DNA of 64,000 nt from Abiotrophia defectiva ATCC 49176 (GCF_000160075.2 NZ_KI535340.1:186001-250000); one strand, 5' to 3'; positions 24,954 through 34,549 are shown, counted from the stretch's first letter. Notes: generated from the letters alone by a model not told the origin. Made by a program: numbers and translations.

Positions 24954-27900
24954 AGCTGGCCTCCTTTCTCACTCGTCTCTGTGTCTTCTTTCTTACTTGC
25001 TTCTTTTTCGATTTGGGCTAGGACTTGATCCTTAGAGAGGCGTTTATGACGGTAAGCACCATAATGCACGGTTGCATCAAAGCCTGTAATAACCCGATAG
25101 TCGGCTTGCAGGCTAGGTGTAAAGCGTTCATCCTTAAAGGGCACCAAGCTGATATCCCCTCTTTGAATAGCATTCCCTGCCTGGGTCATCAAATGGAGTA
25201 GATGCTGATTGATTAGGCTTAATTCCGCTTGATTGACAGCCGGAACATGCTGATAGTAGCTACCATCTTTCTTAAGCTGAACAGGGTAAATCTGGCTCTT
25301 AGACTGATTGGCTAGGCCAGGTTCAATGGCCACTAATTCAGAGCCCGAAATGGTCATCAGCCCCCTATATGGATGAAGTTGGTTCTTAGCCAAGTCTAGC
25401 CCGTCTTGGCTCAGTCGAGCCATCTGCTTACCATCTACCTTGACGAAGCCACCTGCTAAGGATTGATAGAAGGCCCCTACCGCCTGGGCATGAGGATAAC
25501 GTTGACTGGCAACTTTCAGATAGGTTAAGACCTGCAAATCCAAACCATAATAGAAGTCTACTAGGTTGAAAGTCTTCTTACCGGATTTGTAGTCCACTAC
25601 CTGGTAGTAATTCTGGCTTGGATCCGCATCAATGCGGTCAATCTTACCTCGTAAGGTAAGGCTGCCCTTATCCAAAGGCAGGATTAACCCTGCTTCTTGC
25701 TTGCTACCAAAGACCAGCTCGGTCGCAACGGGTTGAACCGTCAAGGCTTGACTTTGCGCCAGACTGACATTTAAAAATTGCCGCAAATGCTGATCCAGCT
25801 TGCGCTTAATCAAGTGCATGCGAGGATTGGTGCCAAAGATATTAAAGCGTAAGTCTTCCGCCATAAGGGTCTGAATGCTAGCAAAGTTAGTTTCAAAATC
25901 AGGCCTAGCCTCTTGGGCTTGAGTAAATTTATCTAGGAAATCATGATAATAATCCCCTGCCCCTGCGGCATTTAGTTCCAGCTGCTGACGGGGACGAATT
26001 TTGAGCCCATAAAGCAAGAAATGGCTATAGGGATCCTGGTAATACTGCTCTAACTTAGAAACCGAGGCCGTCATCTTCTGGCCGAAGAGGGCCAAAGCTG
26101 TCTCTGGTGTCAGATTCTGAGGCAGTTGGTTAAATTGGAAGAGCTGAGCCAAGAGTACCCAAGTATGAGGATTTTGGCTGGCCATTAAGGTCAAAAAGTC
26201 TAGAAAGGCAGCACTTGGTCGGTCCTTTTGCTGCGAATAGTGATGGACTAGCTGCAAGAGTGAACTCATTTGGACCGGATAACGGCCAAACTCAAGTCGG
26301 CTTAATTTGACTTGATTCTGATGAATCAAGGTATGGGTATAGGTCTTGATTGGCAAATGAAACTGCTTAGCCAATTGCTGCAAATATGGCGATAACTTAA
26401 CGGTCTGCTGGCCCTTCATCGCCACATAAGAGAGATAGAGTCGGTCGCTAGCACTGAGTAAGACCTGCTGGGTCATGAGCAGTTCTAAACTATAATTGTG
26501 CTGGCTAGACTGACGCAATTGTTGGTATGGCAGGAGACTTTCCCCCAGAGATTGGCGGTTGGCCACACTCAGTAGCGAATCTTCCTGATGATGCTTGGGT
26601 AGAGTCAGCTCGTCTGCCCCTAGCACAAAACAAACCTTATAGGCTTGAACCTGAGGACTTTCCATGCTAGTCACCATGACTTGGTCTAGGGCAGGTGGAA
26701 TAATATGGAAGGTGGCTTCATTCAAACCCGTTAGTAGGAGTTCTTGGAACTCACTAAAGGTCAGCTCGGCCTCCCCATAAAGTTGATAGAATTCATCTAG
26801 GCTGGCGGTCAAGGTCTGCCAAACCTGTTCATACTGGCGAGACAAAGCCAGGTCCCCTTTTTCGATGGCTTGGTCGCGCCGGGCAATCAGACGGTCCTTA
26901 ACGCCAACTTCTTCCAACCACTGATAGAGCCATTCAGCTGCTTTTTGGCCACTAAAGCTAGTCAGCTGCGCTAAGTCTTGGTAAGGGGCAAAATCAGCCA
27001 AGAAAGACTCCCGCAAGGCTTGGACCACCTGGCCATAGGTTTGGCCGGTCACCTGACCAGCTGCATTGACATAAGGACGGTCTGCTTGGTCAAAACGCCA
27101 TTCAAAAGATAATTGGGCAAAGCGATAGCCTACATAGCCATTGGCCAGCACCACATTTTCGAGCAAGTCCACTTGAGCCTTAAATTCCTCTTCTAGGACT
27201 GGCCCATCCTGTGGATTTTCGGCCATAGCAGCCCTCAGGTCAGCGGGTAACCAGAGCCCTGATTTGAGAATGCCAAAAATGTCGGCTAGCTGGTAGCGAT
27301 AGCGATAGAGTTTAAGCCCTGATTCCAACCACAGAACCAGAGGATGCTGGCCCATAATTACGGCATGGTCATAGAAATAAGGAATGTCATTCTGTTCAAA
27401 GAGAGCTGTCACCAAGGGGCGATAACGGTCCATATCCCGTGTGAGGACTAAGATATCACGGTAACGGTAGCCTTCCTGACTCACCAACTGATGAATCTTG
27501 TTGCTAGTATGACGGACTTCCGTCTGGATAGCATCATGCTCCCAAATCACATGAGTCTTAACTTGATTGAGAGGCTGGCTCAGTTCTTGAGGGGCCAGCC
27601 GTAAGTGATTTTCGAAGGCCTGAGCTAGCGTTAAGATATTAGCTTGATAGCCTTCCTGTACCTGATTAATGGTCCAATCCTCTGCCACAGGCAAATGGAG
27701 TGACTGGGCCAACAATTGCATTTGCCCATAGGTGTGGCGAGCTACCTCGATTAGTGGATCATAGGCTTTAGAACGAGCCGCTTGCTGGGATAAAGGCAAG
27801 GTAATCCAGACAGCCTGACATTGTTGAATCAAGGTGGTCAATAATTGTAGCTGCTGACCATTAAAGAAGTAATGGTGATCCACTACCAAATAGGTTGGTC

Positions 27901-28486
27901 GGTTCAAGGGGTGGGCCTTAAGGTAACTGTCCAAACGTTGCAAGTCGTGATAATGTCCTAGGACTTGCCCTTCAATTTCTTGGATGAAGCCTTGATAGAG
28001 TAAGGCCAACTCAGCTAGGCGCTTGGCTTCCTGCTGGTTCAAGTCAGGCACTTGACTCAGATTCTCTGGCTGAATTTGCCCTAGATAGAGTTCATCGAAG
28101 AGCTGTGCTAACTTCTCGGCAAAGCCCTGATGCTTGACCTGACCACGAAAGACCTGTAATTGGTCCTGATAACGCGCTAGCAAGCGTTTAATGAGCATAA
28201 TCTGGCCTATACTAGAAATTGGCTTTTCTTCGGCTAGGCTGTTAGGCATGAGGAACCAGGCCAGGCGTTTGAAGGAAACTACCTGAATGTCGACTAGAGC
28301 CGCCTCATTGGAGCCATATTTGTCTTGGACAGCCGCTAGCAAATAGGACTCCATATCAAATTTTAAGTGTTCGGGTACTAAATAAAAGAACTGGGCCTCT
28401 GGCTCCTTGGCTTGAATGTCTAATAAGTGATCTAGCAAGACGCTTTTCTTGGCGCGATCCAGTCCCCCAAGGACAAATTGCAGCAT
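24950..28486 (-). CDS. rexB: ATP-dependent helicase/nuclease subunit B (RexB/AddB)
   Basis: RexB is the second nuclease-carrying subunit of RexAB. The 1178-aa protein opens with the family-typical FVLGGLDRAKKSVLLDHLLDI instead of a Walker A with lysine-threonine. The C-terminal nuclease domain shows LRGKIDRIDAD and YYQVVDYKSGKK (about residues 895-925). The four cysteines that hold an iron-sulfur cluster in Bacillus AddB are not present around the nuclease domain, which fits the RexB branch of Lactobacillales. GGAGGGCCCCGC precedes the ATG. It lies 61 bp after pepT and overlaps rexA by 4 nt. Confidence 0.94.
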   Translation of the reverse strand: MLQFVLGGLDRAKKSVLLDHLLDIQAKEPEAQFFYLVPEHLKFDMESYLLAAVQDKYGSNEAALVDIQVVSFKRLAWFLMPNSLAEEKPISSIGQIMLIKRLLARYQDQLQVFRGQVKHQGFAEKLAQLFDELYLGQIQPENLSQVPDLNQQEAKRLAELALLYQGFIQEIEGQVLGHYHDLQRLDSYLKAHPLNRPTYLVVDHHYFFNGQQLQLLTTLIQQCQAVWITLPLSQQAARSKAYDPLIEVARHTYGQMQLLAQSLHLPVAEDWTINQVQEGYQANILTLAQAFENHLRLAPQELSQPLNQVKTHVIWEHDAIQTEVRHTSNKIHQLVSQEGYRYRDILVLTRDMDRYRPLVTALFEQNDIPYFYDHAVIMGQHPLVLWLESGLKLYRYRYQLADIFGILKSGLWLPADLRAAMAENPQDGPVLEEEFKAQVDLLENVVLANGYVGYRFAQLSFEWRFDQADRPYVNAAGQVTGQTYGQVVQALRESFLADFAPYQDLAQLTSFSGQKAAEWLYQWLEEVGVKDRLIARRDQAIEKGDLALSRQYEQVWQTLTASLDEFYQLYGEAELTFSEFQELLLTGLNEATFHIIPPALDQVMVTSMESPQVQAYKVCFVLGADELTLPKHHQEDSLLSVANRQSLGESLLPYQQLRQSSQHNYSLELLMTQQVLLSASDRLYLSYVAMKGQQTVKLSPYLQQLAKQFHLPIKTYTHTLIHQNQVKLSRLEFGRYPVQMSSLLQLVHHYSQQKDRPSAAFLDFLTLMASQNPHTWVLLAQLFQFNQLPQNLTPETALALFGQKMTASVSKLEQYYQDPYSHFLLYGLKIRPRQQLELNAAGAGDYYHDFLDKFTQAQEARPDFETNFASIQTLMAEDLRFNIFGTNPRMHLIKRKLDQHLRQFLNVSLAQSQALTVQPVATELVFGSKQEAGLILPLDKGSLTLRGKIDRIDADPSQNYYQVVDYKSGKKTFNLVDFYYGLDLQVLTYLKVASQRYPHAQAVGAFYQSLAGGFVKVDGKQMARLSQDGLDLAKNQLHPYRGLMTISGSELVAIEPGLANQSKSQIYPVQLKKDGSYYQHVPAVNQAELSLINQHLLHLMTQAGNAIQRGDISLVPFKDERFTPSLQADYRVITGFDATVHYGAYRHKRLSKDQVLAQIEKEASKKEDTETSEKGGQL

Positions 28487-28547
28487 GCGGGGCCCTCCTT
28501 TCTCTATCCATGGTGATGTCTATTTTATAGGGCAAGAAGCTCAGACC

Positions 28548-29789
28548 TTAGGCCTGAGCATTTGCTTGGATAATACCGACGATGACTTGGGTGGCTTTAA
28601 CCATGGATTCCACTGCGACAAATTCATAGCGTCCATGCATGTTCTCGCCCCCGGCAAAAATATTAGGGGTTGGTAAGCCCATAAAGGAAATCTTAGAGCC
28701 ATCGGTCCCACCACGAATGGGTTCAATAATTGGCTTGATCCCAATGGCTTCCATGGCAGACTTAGCTAGTTCAACAGACTGCATATCTTGCTCAATGACT
28801 TCGGCCATGTTGTAGTATTGGTCCTTCATTTCAAGGCTAAGAACTGGGACTGGATAAGCTGCATTCATCTTGTCGACAATGCTTTGGACTAGGTCCTTCT
28901 TAGCTTGAAAGGCTTGACGGTCATGGTCACGAATAATTAAGTCTAACTGGCCTTGATCCACGGTCACTTGGGCTTCCATTGGATGGATAAAGCCTTGACG
29001 GCCATCTGTCTTCTCAGGTACTTGATCCTCAGGCAAAGCAGAGAGGAAGTCCTTAAGCAGTTGTACTGCATTAATCATCTTGCCCTTGGCCGTCCCTGGG
29101 TGGATATTCTTACCGTGGAAATGCAAACGTGCCCCTGCCGCATTGAAGCTCTCATATTGAAGCTCACCAACCGGCCCACCATCCATGGTATAGGCAAAAT
29201 CACAGCCAAAGTGCGCTACGTCAAAGCGGTCTGCCCCGCGACCAATTTCTTCATCTGGACCAAAGGCAACCCGTACCTTACCATGTTCAATTTCAGGATG
29301 GGCCGCCAAATAAGCCACAGCTGTCATGATTTCAGCAATACCAGACTTGTCATCTGCCCCTAAGAGGGTTGTCCCATCTGTTACAATCAAGGTTTGGCCC
29401 TGGTAACTGCTTAAGGCTGGGAAGTCCGCCACCTTCATGACAATATCTTGAGCCTGATTGAGGACGATGTCTTGACCATCATAGTTGGGAATAAGGCGAG
29501 GTTGAACATTCTCAGAATTGAAGTCTGCCGTATCCACGTGCGCGATAAAGCCGATGGTTGGGACTGGCTTGTCACTAGTTGCTGGTAGGGTCGCCGTCAC
29601 AAAGGCATTTTCTGGGTTGAATTTCACTTCTTGGAGGCCAATGGCCTTCAACTCATCCACTAAGAGATGCAGTAAGTCTAGTTGGCATGCAGTTGAAGGC
29701 ACAGTGGTGCTAGCTTCATCAGAGCGGGTATTAATTTTAGCGTAACGGATTAAACGTTCTTGGGTTTCTTGGAAAAATTGTTCTGTCAT
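28548..29789 (-). CDS. pepT: Peptidase T (tripeptide aminopeptidase)
   Basis: PepT removes the N-terminal residue from tripeptides in the cytoplasm, completing the use of imported peptides. The 413-aa protein has the M20 metallopeptidase signature. GFIAHVDTADF (near residue 80) and GADDKSGIAEI (near 142) supply zinc ligands, FGPDEEIGRGADRFD (near 177) carries the catalytic glutamate, and TMDGGPVGELQYE follows. The C-terminal PIRGGTDGSKISFMGLPTPNIFAGG also matches PepT. It is 12 bp downstream of nif3 and in the same direction as rexB, so it probably belongs to one operon. Length is normal. Confidence 0.96.
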   Translation of the reverse strand: MTEQFFQETQERLIRYAKINTRSDEASTTVPSTACQLDLLHLLVDELKAIGLQEVKFNPENAFVTATLPATSDKPVPTIGFIAHVDTADFNSENVQPRLIPNYDGQDIVLNQAQDIVMKVADFPALSSYQGQTLIVTDGTTLLGADDKSGIAEIMTAVAYLAAHPEIEHGKVRVAFGPDEEIGRGADRFDVAHFGCDFAYTMDGGPVGELQYESFNAAGARLHFHGKNIHPGTAKGKMINAVQLLKDFLSALPEDQVPEKTDGRQGFIHPMEAQVTVDQGQLDLIIRDHDRQAFQAKKDLVQSIVDKMNAAYPVPVLSLEMKDQYYNMAEVIEQDMQSVELAKSAMEAIGIKPIIEPIRGGTDGSKISFMGLPTPNIFAGGENMHGRYEFVAVESMVKATQVIVGIIQANAQA

Positions 29790-29801
29790 TAGATGTCTCT
29801 C

Positions 29802-30608
29802 CTATTCATAACGGAAGGGGTTAGTTGATGCTTGAGATGGAATAACTTGATAGTCAAAGCCTTGTTCTTGAGCTAACTGAGTCAAGAAGGCTGGCATTTT
29901 TTCTTTGAAGATGCTCTCGACATAGTGACCGACATCGACCGTCATCATGTCTTCTTGGTAGCAGAGCTGCGCCCGATGGTAGGAAATGTCCCCAGTTAAA
30001 AAGACGTCAGCCTGGCTTTGCGCCGCTGCTTGAATATATTCTGGCTGGGTCCCGCTACCGCCAATTAAGGCAATTCGTTGATAGCTATCCTTAGGCTTGG
30101 CTTCTACCACTGGTAATTCAGTCCGGCCATAGGTTGACTTCAAGAGATCCAATAAGGCCTGACGATTGAGCGCTTGAGGCAGATTGCCAACTCGCCCTAT
30201 GCCAGGTTGACCTTCTTGCACGCCCGGTGTTAAGGACGTCACTTCTTCTAGGCCTAGCTGCTCTGCTAGCCAGTCATTCATACCATTATGGGCAATGTCA
30301 AAGTTAGTATGCATGGCAAATACTTTGATGTCATGCTTAATTAAGGCTTCATAACGAGCTTGTTCAGGACTGGAAAAGTCAAACCGTCTAATTGGACTGA
30401 AGAGGACCGGATGGTGGACGATTAGAGTATCTACGCCCTTTTCGATGGCTTCGGCTAGACTGGCATCATCTAAATCCAAAACGGCCATTAGGCGCTTAAC
30501 AGGGGCCTCAGGCCGACCAAAGTGGTTGCCGACCTGGTCCCAGGACTCGGCCATTTGAGGCGGATAGTGGGCCTCAAGGGCAGACATTAATTGGCGAAAA
30601 TTTGTCAT
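29802..30608 (-). CDS. Nif3-like dinuclear metal protein (YqfO family, short form)
   Basis: This is a Nif3 family protein of 268 aa, annotated in many genomes as 'GTP cyclohydrolase 1 type 2 homolog', though the true role is unsettled. Metal-binding residues are visible in LIVHHPVLFSP (H65, H66), AMHTNFDIAHNG and near the C-terminus (TGDISYHRAQ, VDVGHYVE). It lacks the central PII-like insertion found in Bacillus YqfO, so it is the short form. Its ribosome binding site AGGAG lies in the last codons of trmK, and trmK-nif3 pairing is widespread in Firmicutes (yqfN-yqfO). Confidence 0.9.
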   Translation of the reverse strand: MTNFRQLMSALEAHYPPQMAESWDQVGNHFGRPEAPVKRLMAVLDLDDASLAEAIEKGVDTLIVHHPVLFSPIRRFDFSSPEQARYEALIKHDIKVFAMHTNFDIAHNGMNDWLAEQLGLEEVTSLTPGVQEGQPGIGRVGNLPQALNRQALLDLLKSTYGRTELPVVEAKPKDSYQRIALIGGSGTQPEYIQAAAQSQADVFLTGDISYHRAQLCYQEDMMTVDVGHYVESIFKEKMPAFLTQLAQEQGFDYQVIPSQASTNPFRYE

Positions 30609-30615
30609 GTTATCA

Positions 30616-31341
30616 TTACTCCTCTTCTTGACATTGACTTAGGCTATCCGCAATCCAGCCTAATTTTTCAGCAATCTCGGCTAGCTTCGCTTGATCTGGT
30701 TGAGGTGCTGCTTGAATTTGGGCTTGAATGGCCTTGAGATTGGCTTCCTCTCGCGCCCATTTTTGTTTATATAAAGGTCCTCGCTTTTGGCTTAACATTG
30801 GCCCAAGATAGGCCTGACGAGGACTTAATTCTGAGGCGCCTGGTTGATGTTGGGCAACGATGATTTCATAGAGTCGTTGGCTGTCTTCTACAATGGTCTC
30901 ATGGACAATCTGGTAGTCGTGTTGACTGAGCCAGGTTCTTAAGGTCGCTTCCCCGATATTGGGCTGAAGCACTAGCAATGGGCCCTGACTTAACTTATCT
31001 TGCCCCTCATCCAATATAGATCGAATGAGACTGCCTCCCATGCCACAAATACTGATAACATTAATGGCATCGTCAGCTTGGATTACGGCTAAGCCATCTC
31101 CCAGCCTTACTTGAATAATTGAATCTAAGCCTTGACTTTGAACCTCGGCTTGGGCAGATTGATAAGGTCCCTTTACGACTTCCCCTGCTACTGCTGCTTG
31201 AATTTTATGATTGAGGGCTAAGTGGCAAGGCAAATAGGCATGGTCACTGCCAATATCCGCCAAACGGATGTCACTGGCCCCATACTGGCAAATCAAGTCT
31301 GCCACGGTGGCTAAACGCCGCGATAATTGTTGAGAATTCAA
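30616..31341 (-). CDS. trmK: tRNA (adenine(22)-N1)-methyltransferase TrmK
   Basis: TrmK methylates A22 in the D-loop of serine and some other tRNAs. The 241-aa protein has the SAM-binding motif RLADIGSDHAYLPCHLA (about 24-40) and the conserved ISICGMGGSLIRSIL (about 97-111). VLQPNIGEATLRTWL follows at about 128-142, and the C-terminal half is a coiled-coil-like helical region. The start is a TTG at 31341 with GGAGGTGGGAGC before it. A -10 element TATAAT lies at 31375-31370. It is the first gene of the probable trmK-nif3-pepT-rexB-rexA operon. Confidence 0.93.
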   Translation of the reverse strand: MNSQQLSRRLATVADLICQYGASDIRLADIGSDHAYLPCHLALNHKIQAAVAGEVVKGPYQSAQAEVQSQGLDSIIQVRLGDGLAVIQADDAINVISICGMGGSLIRSILDEGQDKLSQGPLLVLQPNIGEATLRTWLSQHDYQIVHETIVEDSQRLYEIIVAQHQPGASELSPRQAYLGPMLSQKRGPLYKQKWAREEANLKAIQAQIQAAPQPDQAKLAEIAEKLGWIADSLSQCQEEE

Positions 31342-31369
31342 GCTCCCACCTCCTAAAACTACTAGTTCT

Positions 31370-31375
31370 ATTATA
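31370..31375 (-). promoter_or_regulatory. Probable trmK operon promoter -10
   Basis: TATAAT on the minus strand, 29 bp ahead of the TTG start. I see no good -35 at 17 bp, so this is only moderately supported. Confidence 0.5.
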
Positions 31376-31446
31376 CCCCATTCTTGTGAAAACGCCTATG
31401 AATTTACTAAGACTTTGACGACTTTTAGGCAACTTGTTAACAAATG

Positions 31447-31483
31447 ATAAAAAAACGCCCTTGCCATTAGCAAGCGCGTTTTG
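31447..31483 (-). terminator. Terminator after the rnjB / ECF S-component pair
   Basis: On the minus strand ACGCGCTTGC and GCAAGGGCGT pair with one mismatch, followed by TTTTTTTATC. It separates this pair from the trmK operon. Confidence 0.88.
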
Positions 31484-31495
31484 TTTAAAGGCTAA

Positions 31496-32080
31496 TTAGT
31501 CATTTAAGAGGCGTGAAACTTCCCGACGAGTCAGATAGCGACTGCGTTTTGGAATGATTGCCTCGACATTGGTGCGAGCCAAAACCACTAAGATAACGAA
31601 GGCTAAAGCCCAAGCCTCTAGGCCAGCTAGAGCGGCGGTCCCCCAGGTAAAGGGAATTTCTTGTTGCATAAGCCAAAGCATGCCGACCTTAATCGCTAGG
31701 AAGCTGGCTACCACTAAGAGACTGGCAGTCCCCATATTCAGGTAGGTTGAAGAATAACGGCGGTTGTTGAGAGTCTTTTGGGTATATTTGGCGAAGAAAC
31801 CTGCCAAGCCCGCTGCCGTATAGGGCAAGACATCAATCAAGGCAGTTGAGACAATATCGCCAAAATGCCCCGCTATAGCGCCCGTGATTAAGCCAACCAC
31901 CACGCCACTCACCACGGCATTGGCACCACCATGACGGAGGCCTACCCAAATGAGGGGCAAGACAACCAGAGCAGTATGGAGAGGCAGTTCACCCAGTTTC
32001 AGCCAGGCAATAGAAATTGCCAAACTGAGGACAATGGCTAGCAGAACATCTCGCAAACGACGTACTGTATGTTTATTCAT
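31496..32080 (-). CDS. ECF transporter S component, ThiT-like
   Basis: This is a small membrane protein of 194 aa with about six hydrophobic helices, consistent with the substrate-binding (S) subunit of an energy-coupling-factor vitamin transporter. HTALVVLPLIWVGLRHGGANAVVSGVVVGLITGAIAG and LIDVLPYTAAGLAGFFAKY match the pattern of thiamine transporter ThiT/YuaJ: helix 2 loop 'LP-I-x-x-R-G' and the 'D-L-x-A-x-GLAG' stretch. No TPP riboswitch is visible upstream; the gene follows rnjB by 14 bp and is therefore probably co-expressed with it. Thiamine as substrate is inference; another ECF vitamin is possible. Confidence 0.65.
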   Translation of the reverse strand: MNKHTVRRLRDVLLAIVLSLAISIAWLKLGELPLHTALVVLPLIWVGLRHGGANAVVSGVVVGLITGAIAGHFGDIVSTALIDVLPYTAAGLAGFFAKYTQKTLNNRRYSSTYLNMGTASLLVVASFLAIKVGMLWLMQQEIPFTWGTAALAGLEAWALAFVILVVLARTNVEAIIPKRSRYLTRREVSRLLND

Positions 32081-32094
32081 TAAGGCGTCCCTCC

Positions 32095-33777
32095 TTAGTT
32101 CTTATTAGGTTGGTATTGCGACGCTTCCATAATGATTGGAAGCACAACTGGACGACGTTTGGTTTCCTTGAAGAAGTACTTGCTGACTTGTTCCCGCAAA
32201 TCGCTCTTCAATTCAGCCCAATCGAATTCTTCGCTGGCCAAGTGTTTATCCAAAATATCTAAGGTCATGTCCGAAGCAGATTCAATCAAATCGATACTGG
32301 ACTTAACATAGATGAAACCACGGGTTACAATTTGTGGTCCTACTAATACCTTCTTGAGACGGCGGGAAATTGTCGCCACGATGACACAAATCCCATCTTC
32401 ACTGAGGATACGACGGTCCCGCAAGACCACACTCCCGATATCGCCGACCCCATTCCCATCGACCAAGATGTCCCCTGCTGGTACTTCTTGAGTCATTAGG
32501 AATTGACCCTTTCGGTATTCAATCACATCACCAGCGCTTGGAATGAAGATTTGGTCATCTTCATAACCTAATTGATTGGCAATATCGGCTAAAGCAGCTT
32601 GTTGACGGTATTCACCGTTGACAGGGATGATGATTTTTGGTTGTAAGAAATTAATCATGAGTTTGAGCTCATTAGGGGTCGCGTGACCAGATGCTTTGAA
32701 GCTGTCGGTTAAGACCTTAACTTGAGCGCCTGCTCGGTAGATCATATCTTGGGTCCGGGCCATAGCTGTCTCAATGGCAATCGACGGCGTAGAAGCAAAG
32801 AGGACCAAATCTCCCTCTTGCATCTTAACTTGACGATGACGACCTTGAGCCATGAGTTGCAAGGCTTGAATAGGTTCACCTGACATACCGGTCTCTAAGA
32901 TAATAATTTCATGATCTTTGAACTTGCCAATATTCTTCATTTGGCCGAAGGTACGCTTACTTGGCATAATCAGTTTATCTAGCTTGATAGCCGTATCCAC
33001 GATATCCATGAGCTCCCCGCCTGGAACGAAAATGGTTCGTTTAGAAGTGTGAGCAGCATCCATGACTTGTTGGAGACGCGCGATGTTGCTGCCTACGCAG
33101 GCCACAATGACACGACCATGGGCATTACGGAAAGTCTCTAGAATCTCATCCGCCGCCTGTTGGTCACTCACGTTTTCCACATGGCTCTCTGCTTCCGAAG
33201 AATCAGCCAAGAGGGCTAGAACGCCACTCTCCCCAATATCTGTCAAGCGCCCAAAGTGAGTCTTGTAAAGTGGCTTAGCACTTGGGTCAATACGGAAGTC
33301 ACCCGTATAGACGATGGAACCTTCCTTGGTTTGGATGACAATCCCCACAGAGTCTGGAATGGTGTGGGTCGTGCGGAAGAAGGAAACATTGGCATCTTCA
33401 AATTCAATTTCTACTTCCTCATCAATTTTGAAGAAGTTCTCCAAACGGTCTGCCAAGCCCCGTTCCTTAGCTAGCAGCGAAGCCAATTCAATGGTCAATT
33501 CCGTCCCAAAGACAGGGGCTTCGATCACTTCTAGAAGATAAGGTAAGGCACCCACAGCATCAGCATGCCCATGAGTGAGGAAAATCCCCACGACGCGGTC
33601 CGCATTTTCTTCTAAGTAGGAGAAGTCTGGGATAACAGCGTCAATCCCTAGCAAGCCCTCCTCTGGGAAGACTAAGCCACAGTCCATTACAAAAATAGAC
33701 TCGTTGACTTCTACCACATACAGGTTCTTCCCTGCTTCGCGGACCCCACCTAGGGGAATAATTTTAATATTGCTCAT
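32095..33777 (-). CDS. rnjB: Ribonuclease J2
   Basis: This is a metallo-beta-lactamase/beta-CASP ribonuclease of 560 aa. In streptococci and Bacillus J2 partners J1 and has weak activity of its own. The domain order is normal: beta-lactamase (1-200), beta-CASP (about 210-370), return of beta-lactamase and a C-terminal domain (about 450-560). The metal motif is HGHADA (69-74) in place of the canonical HxHxDH, so the last histidine is missing, as in streptococcal J2. TGDFRID and the beta-CASP motif ASGHATPNEL are kept. AGGTGAATT precedes the ATG, and TTGCAA-17-TATAAT at 33896-33868 is the promoter. Confidence 0.92.
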   Translation of the reverse strand: MSNIKIIPLGGVREAGKNLYVVEVNESIFVMDCGLVFPEEGLLGIDAVIPDFSYLEENADRVVGIFLTHGHADAVGALPYLLEVIEAPVFGTELTIELASLLAKERGLADRLENFFKIDEEVEIEFEDANVSFFRTTHTIPDSVGIVIQTKEGSIVYTGDFRIDPSAKPLYKTHFGRLTDIGESGVLALLADSSEAESHVENVSDQQAADEILETFRNAHGRVIVACVGSNIARLQQVMDAAHTSKRTIFVPGGELMDIVDTAIKLDKLIMPSKRTFGQMKNIGKFKDHEIIILETGMSGEPIQALQLMAQGRHRQVKMQEGDLVLFASTPSIAIETAMARTQDMIYRAGAQVKVLTDSFKASGHATPNELKLMINFLQPKIIIPVNGEYRQQAALADIANQLGYEDDQIFIPSAGDVIEYRKGQFLMTQEVPAGDILVDGNGVGDIGSVVLRDRRILSEDGICVIVATISRRLKKVLVGPQIVTRGFIYVKSSIDLIESASDMTLDILDKHLASEEFDWAELKSDLREQVSKYFFKETKRRPVVLPIIMEASQYQPNKN

Positions 33778-33867
33778 AATTCACCTCAAAATTTCATTTC
33801 ATAAAGTCGATAAGTGCTGTCGTAAACCGGTCCAGCAATTATCACAACTGTTGTAGATGTTCTCCTT

Positions 33868-33896
33868 ATTATATACTGTTTTGCCTGATTTTGCAA
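33868..33896 (-). promoter_or_regulatory. Promoter of rnjB
   Basis: TTGCAA (33896-33891), a 17-bp spacer and TATAAT (33873-33868) on the minus strand, about 90 bp upstream of the rnjB start codon. Confidence 0.8.
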
Positions 33897-33931
33897 AGGA
33901 CGAATCGAGCCTTCGCCCTCCGCCAAAAAGC

Positions 33932-34489
33932 CTAGTTGCCAAAGATTTTACTTGTTTCAATCACAGCCTTACACATAGCTTGAGCTAGTTTTGCATAAAC
34001 TTTCATATCCTGACCAGCAATCGATTCTGTCACCATCAAATCCGTTGTTTTTAAGGCCATGGCACTGAAATACTGGCTGAGGATATGAGAAGACTTGAGA
34101 TGGCCTAAGTGTTTCATAAATAATTCCTGAAAGGCCTGATCCAGTCGTGCCCGGAATCCATCTGGTCCTAAATTAATAGCTAACAAGCTTTGGAAGAAGA
34201 GACGGTCGGGTTCTACGATTTCGGTCACGAAGCCTTCCAGATACTGATAAAAGTCCAAGTGATTATCAAATCTTCTGGCAATCAGTCGCTCAATCTTAGC
34301 CATTTGCTCGTCAATAATTTCCTCTAGTAGCTCTTCCTTGCTTTCGAAATGGCTATAGAATGTTGACCTTGCACAGCCTGCCTCTTGGCAAATTTCTTCA
34401 ATCGTCAAATGCCTAAATTCATCCACTTGGATCAGCTTTTGCAAGGCTAGTTTAAGTGCCTGTTTACTTTTGATAATTCGTCTATCCAT
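33932..34489 (-). CDS. TetR/AcrR family transcriptional regulator
   Basis: This is a predicted DNA-binding repressor of 185 aa. The N-terminal TetR helix-turn-helix is clear at about 25-52 (HLTIEEICQEAGCARSTFYSHFESKEELL); the remaining helices form a ligand-binding and dimerisation domain without recognisable family. GGAGGCTCAGTC precedes the ATG. It is divergent from the alpha/beta hydrolase at 34636, and the 146-bp gap holds nested inverted repeats (34511-34549). The usual logic of such pairs is self-repression and control of the neighbour. The ligand may be a substrate of the hydrolase, which is inference. Confidence 0.88.
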   Translation of the reverse strand: MDRRIIKSKQALKLALQKLIQVDEFRHLTIEEICQEAGCARSTFYSHFESKEELLEEIIDEQMAKIERLIARRFDNHLDFYQYLEGFVTEIVEPDRLFFQSLLAINLGPDGFRARLDQAFQELFMKHLGHLKSSHILSQYFSAMALKTTDLMVTESIAGQDMKVYAKLAQAMCKAVIETSKIFGN

Positions 34490-34510
34490 GACTGAGCCTC
34501 CTAGTCAAAC

Positions 34511-34549
34511 AACCTATTTAATCCAACAAATTAGGTTAATCTGTTGGAT
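34511..34549. promoter_or_regulatory. Candidate TetR operator
   Basis: ATCCAACA (34521-34528) and TGTTGGAT (34542-34549) form a perfect 8-bp inverted repeat. AACCTA (34511-34516) and TAGGTT (34532-34537) form a second, interleaved one. The site lies between the divergent TetR and hydrolase genes. A likely -10 (TATTAT) for the hydrolase follows at 34578-34583. Confidence 0.6.

Noticed and set aside
21018-28486. Possible phage-type or defence helicase-nuclease pair
   Set aside because: Order, overlap and domain content are those of housekeeping RexB-RexA, within an ordinary operon.
32081-32094. TPP riboswitch ahead of the ThiT-like gene
   Set aside because: Only 14 bp separate it from rnjB, leaving no room for a riboswitch, and none is seen upstream of rnjB.
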